6,511 bases of DNA from Prolixibacteraceae bacterium (lineage in GTDB: Bacteria; Bacteroidota; Bacteroidia; Bacteroidales; Prolixibacteraceae): assembly GCA_017998095.1 (NCBI GenBank), contig JAGODU010000211.1, positions 1 to 6,511 of the forward strand, in the 5' to 3' direction. This document shows positions 1 to 6,357 of this stretch, piece by piece (the stretch's first letter is position 1; each line of letters opens with the position of its first letter). A program made the translations under genes and the position numbers. Under the pieces are notes generated by a model, which was given only the letters and a program-made list of their open reading frames with translations, ran no database searches and was not told the DNA's origin.

Positions 1-73
1 TGTAATCGGAAAATAACAATGCACAGTTTTCGGTAAATAAGAATGCACAGAAATTGGAAACAATGGTACACAG
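1..73. repeat. IS21 left terminal inverted repeat with three internal sites
   Basis: The left end of the element contains three spaced copies of a TGCACAG-like unit: AATGCACAG at 18-26, AATGCACAG at 42-50 and the variant GGTACACAG at 65-73. They lie 23-24 bp apart, about two helical turns. Multiple end repeats of this kind are known in IS21 relatives as transposase binding sites. The same three positions are mirrored at the right end. The remaining bases up to the istA start (74-144) carry a possible promoter and a small hairpin. Confidence 0.9.
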
Positions 74-112
74 TTTTCTTTCAAATTAGTCATTACGATT
101 AAAAAAGAAAGT

Positions 113-140
113 AAACTTTGCCGGGGTAATAAAAACCGGC
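113..140 (+). promoter_or_regulatory. Possible istA promoter -7 box and leader hairpin
   Basis: AAACTTTG at 113-120 differs at one base from the Bacteroidota -7 consensus TAnnTTTG; no clear -33 element is seen. It is followed at once by a GC-rich stem, GCCGG at 120-124 pairing with CCGGC at 136-140 across an 11-base AT-rich loop. The stem ends four bases before the istA ATG at 145. A stem this close to the start codon could limit translation of transposase, a common way for insertion sequences to stay quiet, but that role is inferred from position only. Confidence 0.4.
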
Positions 141-144
141 TTAT

Positions 145-1710
145 ATGAACAAATATCTTAATAAGTTGATCATGTACCATGAGATTCACCAAATGAACCG
201 TGAAGGGTTCTCAAAATCAAAAATCAGCCAAAAACTGGTTGTCAACAGAAGAACGGTAAAGCGCTACCTCTCAATGAACGAGGGCGAGTACGAAAATTTC
301 TTAGAGTTGCAGGCCCAAAGAGGCAAGGTTCTTTTGGCCTATGAGGATTGGGTAAAAACAAAACTTGAACATTATCAGGAAACCTCATCTGCACAGATGC
401 ACGACTGGTTACTGGAAAATTATCCTGATTTTCCAAAAGTGACAGCCAAAACAGTTTACAACTTTGTAATGTGGGTAAGGCAAAAACACAATCTGCCACA
501 GACAAGGCCTATACGGGAATACAATGCTGTCGAAGAGCTTGCCTATGGACAGCAGTCACAGGTGGACTTTGGCGTTTATAACATGCGCAACACCCTTGAT
601 AAACGCGTTAAAGTATGGTTCTTCATTATGTCATTATCGCGTTCCCGTTACAAATATGTATTCTTTTCTGACGTTCCTTTTACTAGCCATACAGCTATTG
701 AAGCCCATGAAAGAGCGTTTTCTTTCTTCAATGGCATACCTGACCAGATTGTATATGACCAGGACAAGGTGTTCCTCTCAGATGAGAACCGGGGTGACCT
801 TCTGCTTACAAGTCAGTTTAAGGATTACTGCCGTGAACGCAAGTTCCACCTGCACTTCTGCCGTAAAGCCGACCCTGAGAGCAAAGGCAAGGTTGAAAAC
901 GTTGTCAGATATGTAAAACAGAACTTTTTGTACAATCGTCCATTTACCAATATTGAAATGCTCAACAATGAAGCCATGGCTTGGCTTGGACGCACTGCAA
1001 ATGCAAAACCCCATTCTGGTACCCAAAAAGTACCTTATAGTGAATGGTGCACGGAACAGCACTATCTGGCTTCATTTGTTCCAATGGTCATAAAACCTCC
1101 ATCTGCCTTGTATACAGTACGCAAAGACAATACAATATCCTGGAAAGGAAACTTTTACACGTTGCCATCCGGGACTTACAAAGGGAGGGGGACACAAGTG
1201 AAAGTTTCTCGAAGCAATGGTTCACTTGAGATTTTTTCTTCTGCCGGAATCCACCTCTGTTCTACTGCCATACCATCCGGCAAAGGAAAACTTGTCAGCA
1301 ACACTGACCATAAAAGGGACAAAACGGGTAATATTACACAAATGATAAATGACATCTCATTATTGTTTGACGATCCGGTTTTATCTTCACAATATATGGA
1401 GTCCATCCATAAAGAGAAACCTCGTTATGCCCGTGACCAGTTGATTCTGATAAGGCAGGTCTTAGCATCTTTTGACAAGCATCTGATAAATAAAACATTG
1501 CAATACTGTATCGAGATGAAGGTTTACAGTGCCAATGATTTTAAGTCAGTGGCAGAAACATTGCTTAAAGAACTCGTACAAAAAGAGTCCTGCAACATTA
1601 AACCGGTATCAATCAATCCGCTCAGTGGCATGACACTTGGAGTTGCCAACTATCAGCCTGTAAAAAGTTCTATCTGTGACTATGAGCATTTAATGAATGG
1701 GGGGATCTGA
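145..1710 (+). CDS. istA: IS21-family transposase IstA
   Basis: This is the 521-residue DDE transposase that binds the element ends and carries out strand cleavage and joining, working with IstB. An N-terminal helix-turn-helix is visible at about residues 20-43 (SKSKISQKL then RRTVKRYL). The rve-type integrase core follows, with candidate catalytic residues D141 in QVDFG, D205 in VYDQD, and E251 in the KGKVEN context. A C-terminal beta-rich region lies at about 310-370, as in other IstA proteins. The length matches the family (about 500-520). The ATG at 145 is chosen because it sits just inside the left end after the leader hairpin and begins directly before the helix-turn-helix region. The gene ends two bases before istB, so the two are probably translated together. 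No frameshift or missing catalytic residue is seen. Confidence 0.95.
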   Translation: MNKYLNKLIMYHEIHQMNREGFSKSKISQKLVVNRRTVKRYLSMNEGEYENFLELQAQRGKVLLAYEDWVKTKLEHYQETSSAQMHDWLLENYPDFPKVTAKTVYNFVMWVRQKHNLPQTRPIREYNAVEELAYGQQSQVDFGVYNMRNTLDKRVKVWFFIMSLSRSRYKYVFFSDVPFTSHTAIEAHERAFSFFNGIPDQIVYDQDKVFLSDENRGDLLLTSQFKDYCRERKFHLHFCRKADPESKGKVENVVRYVKQNFLYNRPFTNIEMLNNEAMAWLGRTANAKPHSGTQKVPYSEWCTEQHYLASFVPMVIKPPSALYTVRKDNTISWKGNFYTLPSGTYKGRGTQVKVSRSNGSLEIFSSAGIHLCSTAIPSGKGKLVSNTDHKRDKTGNITQMINDISLLFDDPVLSSQYMESIHKEKPRYARDQLILIRQVLASFDKHLINKTLQYCIEMKVYSANDFKSVAETLLKELVQKESCNIKPVSINPLSGMTLGVANYQPVKSSICDYEHLMNGGI

Positions 1711-1712
1711 TC

Positions 1713-2474
1713 ATGGAAAAGAAACAATTAATACAATCTTATTGCCGTCAGTTTAAGCTTAGCGGTATGGCAGCCGGTCTTGACAATGCACTAAGGGAAG
1801 CAGAAACAAATACACTGAGTTTGATGGATTATACAATACAGCTTTTACAATCAGAAGCAGAACATCGCCAGGAAAAAGAGTACCAAAGACGCATGAAAAC
1901 AGCCCATTTACCAAAAACTTGTGATCTTGGCAACTATGATTGCTCCTTTGAAAACGGTCTTCCCAAATCCCGTCTTATGCAACTCAGGGAGCTTGACTGG
2001 CTTGACCAGCTTTATAATATCATACTTATGGGACCTTCAGGTACCGGTAAAACATTTATTGCTGCAGGGCTCTGCAATGATGCTGTCCAAAAGGGTTATA
2101 AGGCATACTTCCGTACAATAGACGACATAGTCGGAATGCTCAAAATGAGGGACTTTACCCAAACGGCCAAAGCAGAATACAGGCGGCTGATGAGTGCAAA
2201 CCTTATTGTTATTGATGATATAATGATGTTCCCTATAGAAAAACAGCAAGCAGTAGCACTGTTTAATATGGTCAACCATATCTATGAAAAAACAGCATTT
2301 ATTATCACTACAAATAAATCTCCCGCACAATGGGCACAAATGCTCGACGATGAGGTACTTGCAACGGCTCTCCTCGATAGACTCTTGTTCCATTGTGAAG
2401 TTATAAATCTGTCAGGAAAAAGCTTTAGAATGAAAAACCAAAAAACAATATTTAATCAAAATGATAAAAATTAA
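1713..2474 (+). CDS. istB: IS21-family helper ATPase IstB
   Basis: This 253-residue AAA+ ATPase, related to DnaC, oligomerises on DNA and helps IstA choose the target and assemble for integration. The Walker A motif GPSGTGKT is at residues 107-114, Walker B LIVIDDI at 164-170, a sensor-1-like TTNKS at 199-203, and a conserved LLDRLLFH segment with a likely arginine at 220-227. The N-terminal 60 residues are helical and charged, as in other IstB proteins that bind IstA and DNA. The length is typical (about 240-260). The ATG at 1713 follows the istA stop by two bases. A run of six G at 1699-1704 lies eight bases upstream and may serve as ribosome binding site, favouring coupling to istA. The frame is intact throughout. 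Confidence 0.95.
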   Translation: MEKKQLIQSYCRQFKLSGMAAGLDNALREAETNTLSLMDYTIQLLQSEAEHRQEKEYQRRMKTAHLPKTCDLGNYDCSFENGLPKSRLMQLRELDWLDQLYNIILMGPSGTGKTFIAAGLCNDAVQKGYKAYFRTIDDIVGMLKMRDFTQTAKAEYRRLMSANLIVIDDIMMFPIEKQQAVALFNMVNHIYEKTAFIITTNKSPAQWAQMLDDEVLATALLDRLLFHCEVINLSGKSFRMKNQKTIFNQNDKN

Positions 2475-2496
2475 CCTACATTTGAAAATAAAAAAG

Positions 2497-2569
2497 TTGT
2501 GCACTGTTGTTTCCATTTTCTGTGCACTCTAATTTACCATTTTCTGCGCATTTGTAATTTCTAGTTACA
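2497..2569. repeat. IS21 right terminal inverted repeat with three internal sites
   Basis: This is the mirror of bases 1-73. On the + strand the three units read TTGTGCACT at 2497-2505, CTGTGCACT at 2520-2528 and CTGCGCATT at 2544-2552, spaced 23-24 bp like those at the left. The element's last base is placed at 2569 because the reverse complement from there begins TGTAA, matching the left tip. Bases 2475-2496 between istB and this repeat are plain AT-rich sequence with no terminator seen. Confidence 0.9.
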
Positions 2570-2658
2570 CCACATCCAGGAATTAAACCCACGAGTGATT
2601 TTAAAAATGCAACTTCTATGTCTGTTTTATTTGTTTCTAGGTCATTAATAGATGTCAT
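2570..2658 (-). pseudogene. 5' fragment of an unidentified gene interrupted by the IS21 element
   Basis: A minus-strand reading frame begins with ATG at 2658 and runs for 29 full codons plus two bases before meeting the IS right end. It starts MTSINDLETNKTDIEVAF and continues into a hydrophobic stretch, LKSLVGLIPGCG. I do not recognise the family with any certainty. The hydrophobic run with a proline-glycine turn could be the start of a membrane-associated segment. The start lies 43 bp after the stop of the restriction-modification gene, same strand, with no terminator between, so it was probably the next gene of that operon. The frame stays open into the IS for about 30 more codons, to 2476, so a 60-residue chimeric peptide is possible. 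The 3' part should lie left of position 1. No Shine-Dalgarno match precedes the ATG, as is usual in Bacteroidota. Confidence 0.6.
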
Positions 2659-2701
2659 TATACTTACTTATTATAAGGATCCTGAGATTATATTTTAAAC
2701 T

Positions 2702-5700
2702 TTATTCTATTTCAATTTTATCTATCTCCTTCATTATCCTATCTGTTTCAGTAAGAGCTACAATTATTTTCTGATAGTGAAGGATATCATCAAATTCAAG
2801 TTTCCTGTCTTTCCTGTCTTTTAACCATTTCTGGGCAGGCTGATAACCACCAATATAAAAGTTCCAGGCTACTTCGGGTACATTATTGAAATATTGGGTT
2901 TCGTTGATGTAAACCTTTCCTTCTTTATAAGCTGGTTTAATTACAATGTTAGTACCATCTTCCGGATACTGGGTAATGTATTTTTCAACTAATGGACTTT
3001 CAAGCAGATGAATTTGACGGAGTTCTCCCCCAAGTTTAACCAATTTCCAAAAGGTTTCAACATCTTTAGGGTAAGGAACACGAGGAAAGTCAATCTTTAA
3101 AAACTCTTTATACTTCTTTCTATATGTTGGACTATGCAAAATTGCATAGATGTAATCTAAAATATCAATTGGGGCGAAGGTGTTTTCGAAGATTTCTTTT
3201 TCATGGGTGAATGTTAAGCCTAATTTATCAGCTATTTGTTTTACAATTTCAGAGTTAAGATTTGGTGTTCTTTCCGATGGTTGACCAATGGTTTGTTGGT
3301 CGTTGAGTTCAGGGTATAAGTAGATAGGAAAAATATAATTTACTTCACCTGTTTGAAGTGAAACACTGCAACGCTCTGAGATTTTATTTGAAATAAAAAC
3401 GTGCTGAAAGGCGAATGATGTTTGTTGTCTACAAGTCAGCAACGCAAGGTTTTCAAGAAGCATATGTTTCATAATTCCATCCCTTGGCCTTCCCATTATA
3501 CCATTTGAGACTCCAGTATATATAGTGAACCTAAAATCGAAGGGACGATAATCAATTGGTAGAATTTTCGGTTTATTATTCGCTATATCTTTAACTGCGT
3601 TTTGTATTTTGCCGATTTTCTTGGGGTTTAATTGATACTTAGATAATATTTCTAATGCTGAATTTTTACCTAAATCGTTCAGTAATTCTTCTGCTTCTCT
3701 TTTTGAATTTTTAATTGCCAATTCATCAAATTCCGTTGCTAAACCAGCATTGATTTGGATAAACAAATTATCAACTTTAAATCCTTTTTCATAGCTTCCC
3801 CTATCGTCAAAGTTCTTTTTTATGAAAAAGAAATTTGGTGAATTTACATCTAAAATATTCCATTCTATACTTTTTAATGAATTATCACTCAGTTTTTCGT
3901 ATTTATAATCTCTCTTACCATAAAACTCAGAATGGAAAACTTTTCCTAATACCTTTTGCTTTTTATTAGCAGACTTAACAAAAATATTGATGGAAACACC
4001 TTGCATAATATCAAACACATTTTCATCCTTGCTACCATCCTGTGCAGTTTCATTTTTCTTTGTACTTCCGTGTAAATCTAAAATATAAATCTTATCAAAA
4101 CATTCTACAAGATGCTTACGCATTTGCCGATGAATTATTCCATCTATGAAGCTATTGTTAGAAATATAAGCTAAAATACCGCTTCCATTTTTCTCAATGA
4201 AGTGTTGACCGAAGCGTATAAATTTAATATAATCATCGGAAAGAGGTTGGATATTTTTTTCGTTTAAATCCTTTTTGTAATCTGTAGTTAGCTTTTCAAT
4301 CCACTCACTTTTATTACTACTACTTACACTATATGGTGGATTACCTATGATACACATAACAGGGGTATCTCGTTTAATGCGGTTTGCTTCGTTGGCTTCT
4401 GCACTTAACCAGTTAGCAAAAAGGGTTCCGGTATCCGAGTGATATTCTTCTAAACTATTTGTGAGGTAAACTCGGAAACGTTGGTTTGTAGTAGGTTTAA
4501 ACCCTGTTTCATTTAGCAGTAAGTCAAGTTTTAAATGTGCCATTGCGTAGCTAGCCATAAGCAACTCGAATCCATTAAGGCGGGGTAAAAGATGATTTTC
4601 TACATAATTGCTCCATATACCTTGTTGTCCTTCAAACTTTTTATAAACCAGCTTTATTACTTCAGCCAGGAATGTGCCAGTGCCAGTAGCCGGATCAAGT
4701 ATTTGAACCTTATGTACTTCTTGTTCTATTTTTTTATTACTACCCTGAACATCAGTTTTAATTTTGACTTTGCTTGTGTCTGCCAGTCCTTGTGGTAAAT
4801 CGAATTCAGTTTTTAATATATCATCAACAGCCCTGACAATAAAGTTTACAACAGGTTTAGGAGAGTACCATACCCCACGAGCTTTACGAAGAATCGGATC
4901 ATATTCACTTAAGAATGTTTCATAAAAATGAATGATTGGATCTTCCATCATAGTAGATTTCCCATAGTCTTTAAGAAGTTCTTCTACATTGCAGGCCAAG
5001 AATATATCTGTAAGGTTATCTACGATCCATTTAATACGATCGTCAAGATCATATCCTGCAATATATTGGAAAAGTTTACGCAGAAATGGATTTGATTTTG
5101 GGATCAGGTCGGCAGCTTCCTGACGGCTAAATGTTGGTAAAGTGGGATCGTGCAACCGAGCTGCAAACATACCATATGCTATTGTCTGGGCATAAACATC
5201 TGCAAAACTCTTTGGTGTTATATCATGAATAAGAATTTGTTTAAATGCTTCAAATTGGTCTTTAAGGGTACTGTCCTCATTATGGGTTTCATCACTCATT
5301 AAGGCCTTTCCGATTATGTCAGACAGCAATCGAGCCTTGCTTGCCATCATTTCAGCTAGTTTTTTAGGGCTTTTTATTGTTTGCCCATAGTTGGAACAGA
5401 ATTCCTTTATGAGGTTCTCAAATGAAGTAAAATTGGCTGGTAAGGATTTAATACCCTTTTCACTTCTTTCACCAATTTCCACTTGGGCAATCAACTGTCC
5501 TTCCTTGTAGAATAAGAACCTTAAATAATCAGTGAAAATAATGTTTGAAAGAGATTCTTTGTATCTGTCAAATTGTTCTTTATTTCCTGTTTTCTTTGCA
5601 CCCTCAAGGTCGGTATCTCCAATGTCTTTGGCTTCAATAAATCCAATTGGAATATCCTTTTTTGTTAGGATATAATCAGGAGCACCACATGACTGCCTTT

Positions 5701-5836
5701 TAGGTTCGTTTGTAGCCCGTATTTCAGGCACCAGGCTTTCAATTAATTGTTGAAGATCACCTCTAAAAGTGTGTTCAGTAGCATTGCCAAGTTTATAACG
5801 TTTATTGATACTGTCGATGTATTGTTCTATAGTCAT
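2702..5836 (-). CDS. Single-chain restriction-modification enzyme, type IIG / helicase-less type ISP-like
   Basis: This 1044-residue protein combines DNA cleavage and N6-adenine methylation. The N-terminal nuclease has the PD-(D/E)XK pattern: D54 in GAPDYIL, then E68 and K70 in FIEAK. A mostly helical linker covers about 110-315. The methyltransferase begins with GVWYSPKPVVNFIV (321-334, motif X-like), then the S-adenosylmethionine site DPATGTGTFL (381-390) and catalytic GNPPY (498-502), in the gamma-class order with the specificity region last. Residues about 640-1044 resemble the type ISP C-terminal specificity domain, including LPIDYRPFDFRF (759-770) and AWNFYIGGYQPAQKWL (990-1005). Full type ISP enzymes (about 1500-1600 residues) carry a helicase between nuclease and methylase. 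None is present here, so ATP-driven translocation is not expected. The ATG at 5836 lies just downstream of a good promoter. An XRE regulator gene precedes it and a truncated gene follows. The target sequence cannot be predicted. All visible catalytic motifs are intact. Confidence 0.9.
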   Translation of the reverse strand: MTIEQYIDSINKRYKLGNATEHTFRGDLQQLIESLVPEIRATNEPKRQSCGAPDYILTKKDIPIGFIEAKDIGDTDLEGAKKTGNKEQFDRYKESLSNIIFTDYLRFLFYKEGQLIAQVEIGERSEKGIKSLPANFTSFENLIKEFCSNYGQTIKSPKKLAEMMASKARLLSDIIGKALMSDETHNEDSTLKDQFEAFKQILIHDITPKSFADVYAQTIAYGMFAARLHDPTLPTFSRQEAADLIPKSNPFLRKLFQYIAGYDLDDRIKWIVDNLTDIFLACNVEELLKDYGKSTMMEDPIIHFYETFLSEYDPILRKARGVWYSPKPVVNFIVRAVDDILKTEFDLPQGLADTSKVKIKTDVQGSNKKIEQEVHKVQILDPATGTGTFLAEVIKLVYKKFEGQQGIWSNYVENHLLPRLNGFELLMASYAMAHLKLDLLLNETGFKPTTNQRFRVYLTNSLEEYHSDTGTLFANWLSAEANEANRIKRDTPVMCIIGNPPYSVSSSNKSEWIEKLTTDYKKDLNEKNIQPLSDDYIKFIRFGQHFIEKNGSGILAYISNNSFIDGIIHRQMRKHLVECFDKIYILDLHGSTKKNETAQDGSKDENVFDIMQGVSINIFVKSANKKQKVLGKVFHSEFYGKRDYKYEKLSDNSLKSIEWNILDVNSPNFFFIKKNFDDRGSYEKGFKVDNLFIQINAGLATEFDELAIKNSKREAEELLNDLGKNSALEILSKYQLNPKKIGKIQNAVKDIANNKPKILPIDYRPFDFRFTIYTGVSNGIMGRPRDGIMKHMLLENLALLTCRQQTSFAFQHVFISNKISERCSVSLQTGEVNYIFPIYLYPELNDQQTIGQPSERTPNLNSEIVKQIADKLGLTFTHEKEIFENTFAPIDILDYIYAILHSPTYRKKYKEFLKIDFPRVPYPKDVETFWKLVKLGGELRQIHLLESPLVEKYITQYPEDGTNIVIKPAYKEGKVYINETQYFNNVPEVAWNFYIGGYQPAQKWLKDRKDRKLEFDDILHYQKIIVALTETDRIMKEIDKIEIE

Positions 5837-5843
5837 AGGTTCG

Positions 5844-5860
5844 GAGTAAATGATATACTC
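5844..5860. promoter_or_regulatory. Inverted repeat at the predicted transcription start of the restriction-modification gene
   Basis: GAGTA at 5844-5848 and TACTC at 5856-5860 form a perfect 5-bp inverted repeat with a 7-base centre. It abuts the -7 box and covers the expected transcription start. A protein bound here would block the promoter, so it is a plausible operator for the XRE regulator encoded upstream. The arms are short and could arise by chance; no second copy was found in the spacer. Confidence 0.35.
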
Positions 5861-5867
5861 AAAGTTA
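5860..5867 (-). promoter_or_regulatory. Bacteroidota-type -7 promoter box for the restriction-modification gene
   Basis: On the minus strand this reads TAACTTTG, an exact match to TAnnTTTG, the -7 element used by the primary sigma factor of Bacteroidota. It is the only exact match I found on either strand of the spacer between the regulator and the enzyme gene. It lies 24-31 bases upstream of the ATG at 5836, so transcription should start near 5853-5855 with a leader of about 18 bases. The -33 region, around 5887-5891, is weak (TTAAC where a TTG is expected). No Shine-Dalgarno sequence is present in the leader. Confidence 0.6.
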
Positions 5868-5941
5868 GTTTTTAATCTTAAAAATGTTAAATAATAAGAT
5901 GGAATTTAGCTTTCTATGTATTTTTTAGGTTGCATTTTTTG

Positions 5942-5963
5942 CACTTTCAGAAGTGTTTTTTTT
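5942..5963 (+). terminator. Weak hairpin followed by a T run
   Basis: CACTT at 5942-5946 can pair with AAGTG at 5951-5955 around a 4-base loop, followed by eight T at 5956-5963. This resembles an intrinsic terminator for + strand transcription, but the stem is only 5 bp and no + strand gene ends nearby. It also contains part of one of the octamer repeats, so it may be accidental. Confidence 0.2.
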
Positions 5964-6150
5964 AATGAATTTCTTGTGATTTATGAAAGATGTACAATAT
6001 TCTATAGGATTATGCACTTTATTTTAAATAAAAAACGCCATAATATATACATTATTAATGAGATAGATAATAAACATCTAATTGCACAAAATTTCAATGC
6101 TAAAAAGTGCATTTATAAGAAGTTTGATTTGAAATATATCCTGAAGAATA

Positions 6151-6179
6151 TGTGAATACTGCAATTTCTGATATTCACA
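6151..6179. repeat. Perfect 8-bp inverted repeat with 13-base spacer
   Basis: TGTGAATA at 6151-6158 is matched exactly by its reverse complement TATTCACA at 6172-6179. No T run follows on either strand, which argues against a terminator. The symmetry suits a dimeric DNA-binding protein or a structured element in the regulator's 3' transcript. A second, smaller inverted repeat, TGCAA-AA-TTGCA, lies close by at 6183-6194 and runs into an octamer copy. Confidence 0.4.
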
Positions 6180-6357
6180 AGTTGCAAAATTGCACTTTTA
6201 AAGTTAAAGAGAAAATACTTATTAGATTATTAGATGCCTATTTATTGTATTGAAATATAATTACATGAACTACTTATATTGGAAAATATTTCAGTTATGG
6301 GGTATTAGTGCACGCATTACCCTTGATTTATATGATTTTTATATGTGATCAGATAGT

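Larger units (their letters stand above)
1..2569 (+). mobile_element. Complete IS21-family insertion sequence (istA-istB)
   Basis: The element is bounded by matching inverted ends. Bases 1-73 align without gaps to the reverse complement of 2497-2569 at 54 of 73 positions, and the outer 26 bases match at 19. The tips read TGTAA at the left and TTACA at the right, giving the TG...CA ends usual in this family. Its length of 2569 bp and its two-gene content (transposase then ATPase helper) fit the known IS21 range and layout. Both genes are open and carry their catalytic motifs, so the copy may be functional. It has inserted into a small minus-strand gene whose first 29 codons remain at 2570-2658. 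IS21 elements usually duplicate 4-8 bp of target; the right flank begins CCACATCC, but the left flank lies outside the window, so the duplication cannot be tested. Confidence 0.95.
5940..6198. repeat. Four dispersed copies of the octamer TGCACTTT
   Basis: Exact copies lie at 5940-5947 (+), 6013-6020 (+), 6104-6111 (minus, read as AAAGTGCA) and 6191-6198 (+), at starts 73, 91 and 87 bases apart. A near copy, TGCATTTT, is at 5931-5938. In about 500 bp an 8-base word is expected far less than once on both strands, even allowing for AT richness, so four copies suggest binding sites. The spacing is not regular enough for a CRISPR or tandem array. The XRE regulator is the obvious candidate binder, but nothing in the sequence proves it. 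Confidence 0.45.
5868..6357. other. AT-rich spacer without a convincing gene
   Basis: This 490-bp stretch separates the XRE gene from the enzyme promoter and is visibly richer in A and T than either neighbour. The open frames within it (for example 5916-6155 on the + strand and a 36-codon frame at 6002-6112 on the minus strand) are AT-driven and unlike known proteins. It does hold ordered short sequence: four TGCACTTT octamers in both orientations, a hairpin with a T run at 5942-5963, and a perfect inverted repeat at 6151-6179. No tRNA, riboswitch or CRISPR repeat is visible. A regulatory spacer is the most likely role. Confidence 0.5.

Noticed and set aside
242..1406. Several 60-130 codon frames on both strands inside istA
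   Set aside because: They overlap the well-supported transposase in other frames and show no family features; likewise those inside istB and the restriction-modification gene.
2659..2701. Terminator after the restriction-modification gene, around the AGGATCCT palindrome at 2676-2683
   Set aside because: The palindrome has no loop or longer stem and no T run follows on the minus strand.
2702..5836. Full-length type ISP enzyme (LlaGI class) or BREX PglX
   Set aside because: The protein is about 500 residues shorter than LlaGI-type enzymes and lacks helicase motifs. The N-terminal nuclease motif and the absence of other BREX genes in the window argue against PglX.
5916..6155. 79-codon + strand open frame in the spacer
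   Set aside because: The product is dominated by F, I, Y, K and N as expected from AT-rich DNA, it spans three of the octamer repeats and a hairpin with a T run, and it has no promoter, ribosome site or recognisable motif.
18..6198. Idea that the spacer TGCACTTT repeats are a relic of an IS21 end, which carries TGCACAG units
   Set aside because: Only the TGCAC core is shared; the spacer copies lack the 23-24 bp spacing, the flanking bases and the TG/CA tip of the IS ends.
5931..6198. CRISPR or tandem repeat array
   Set aside because: The repeated unit is only 8 bases, occurs in both orientations and is unevenly spaced.
6301..6321. Near-palindrome GGTA...GTGCAC...TACC as terminator of the XRE gene
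   Set aside because: The outer arms and the GTGCAC core at 6308-6313 do not share a centre, pairing is broken, and no T run follows on the minus strand.
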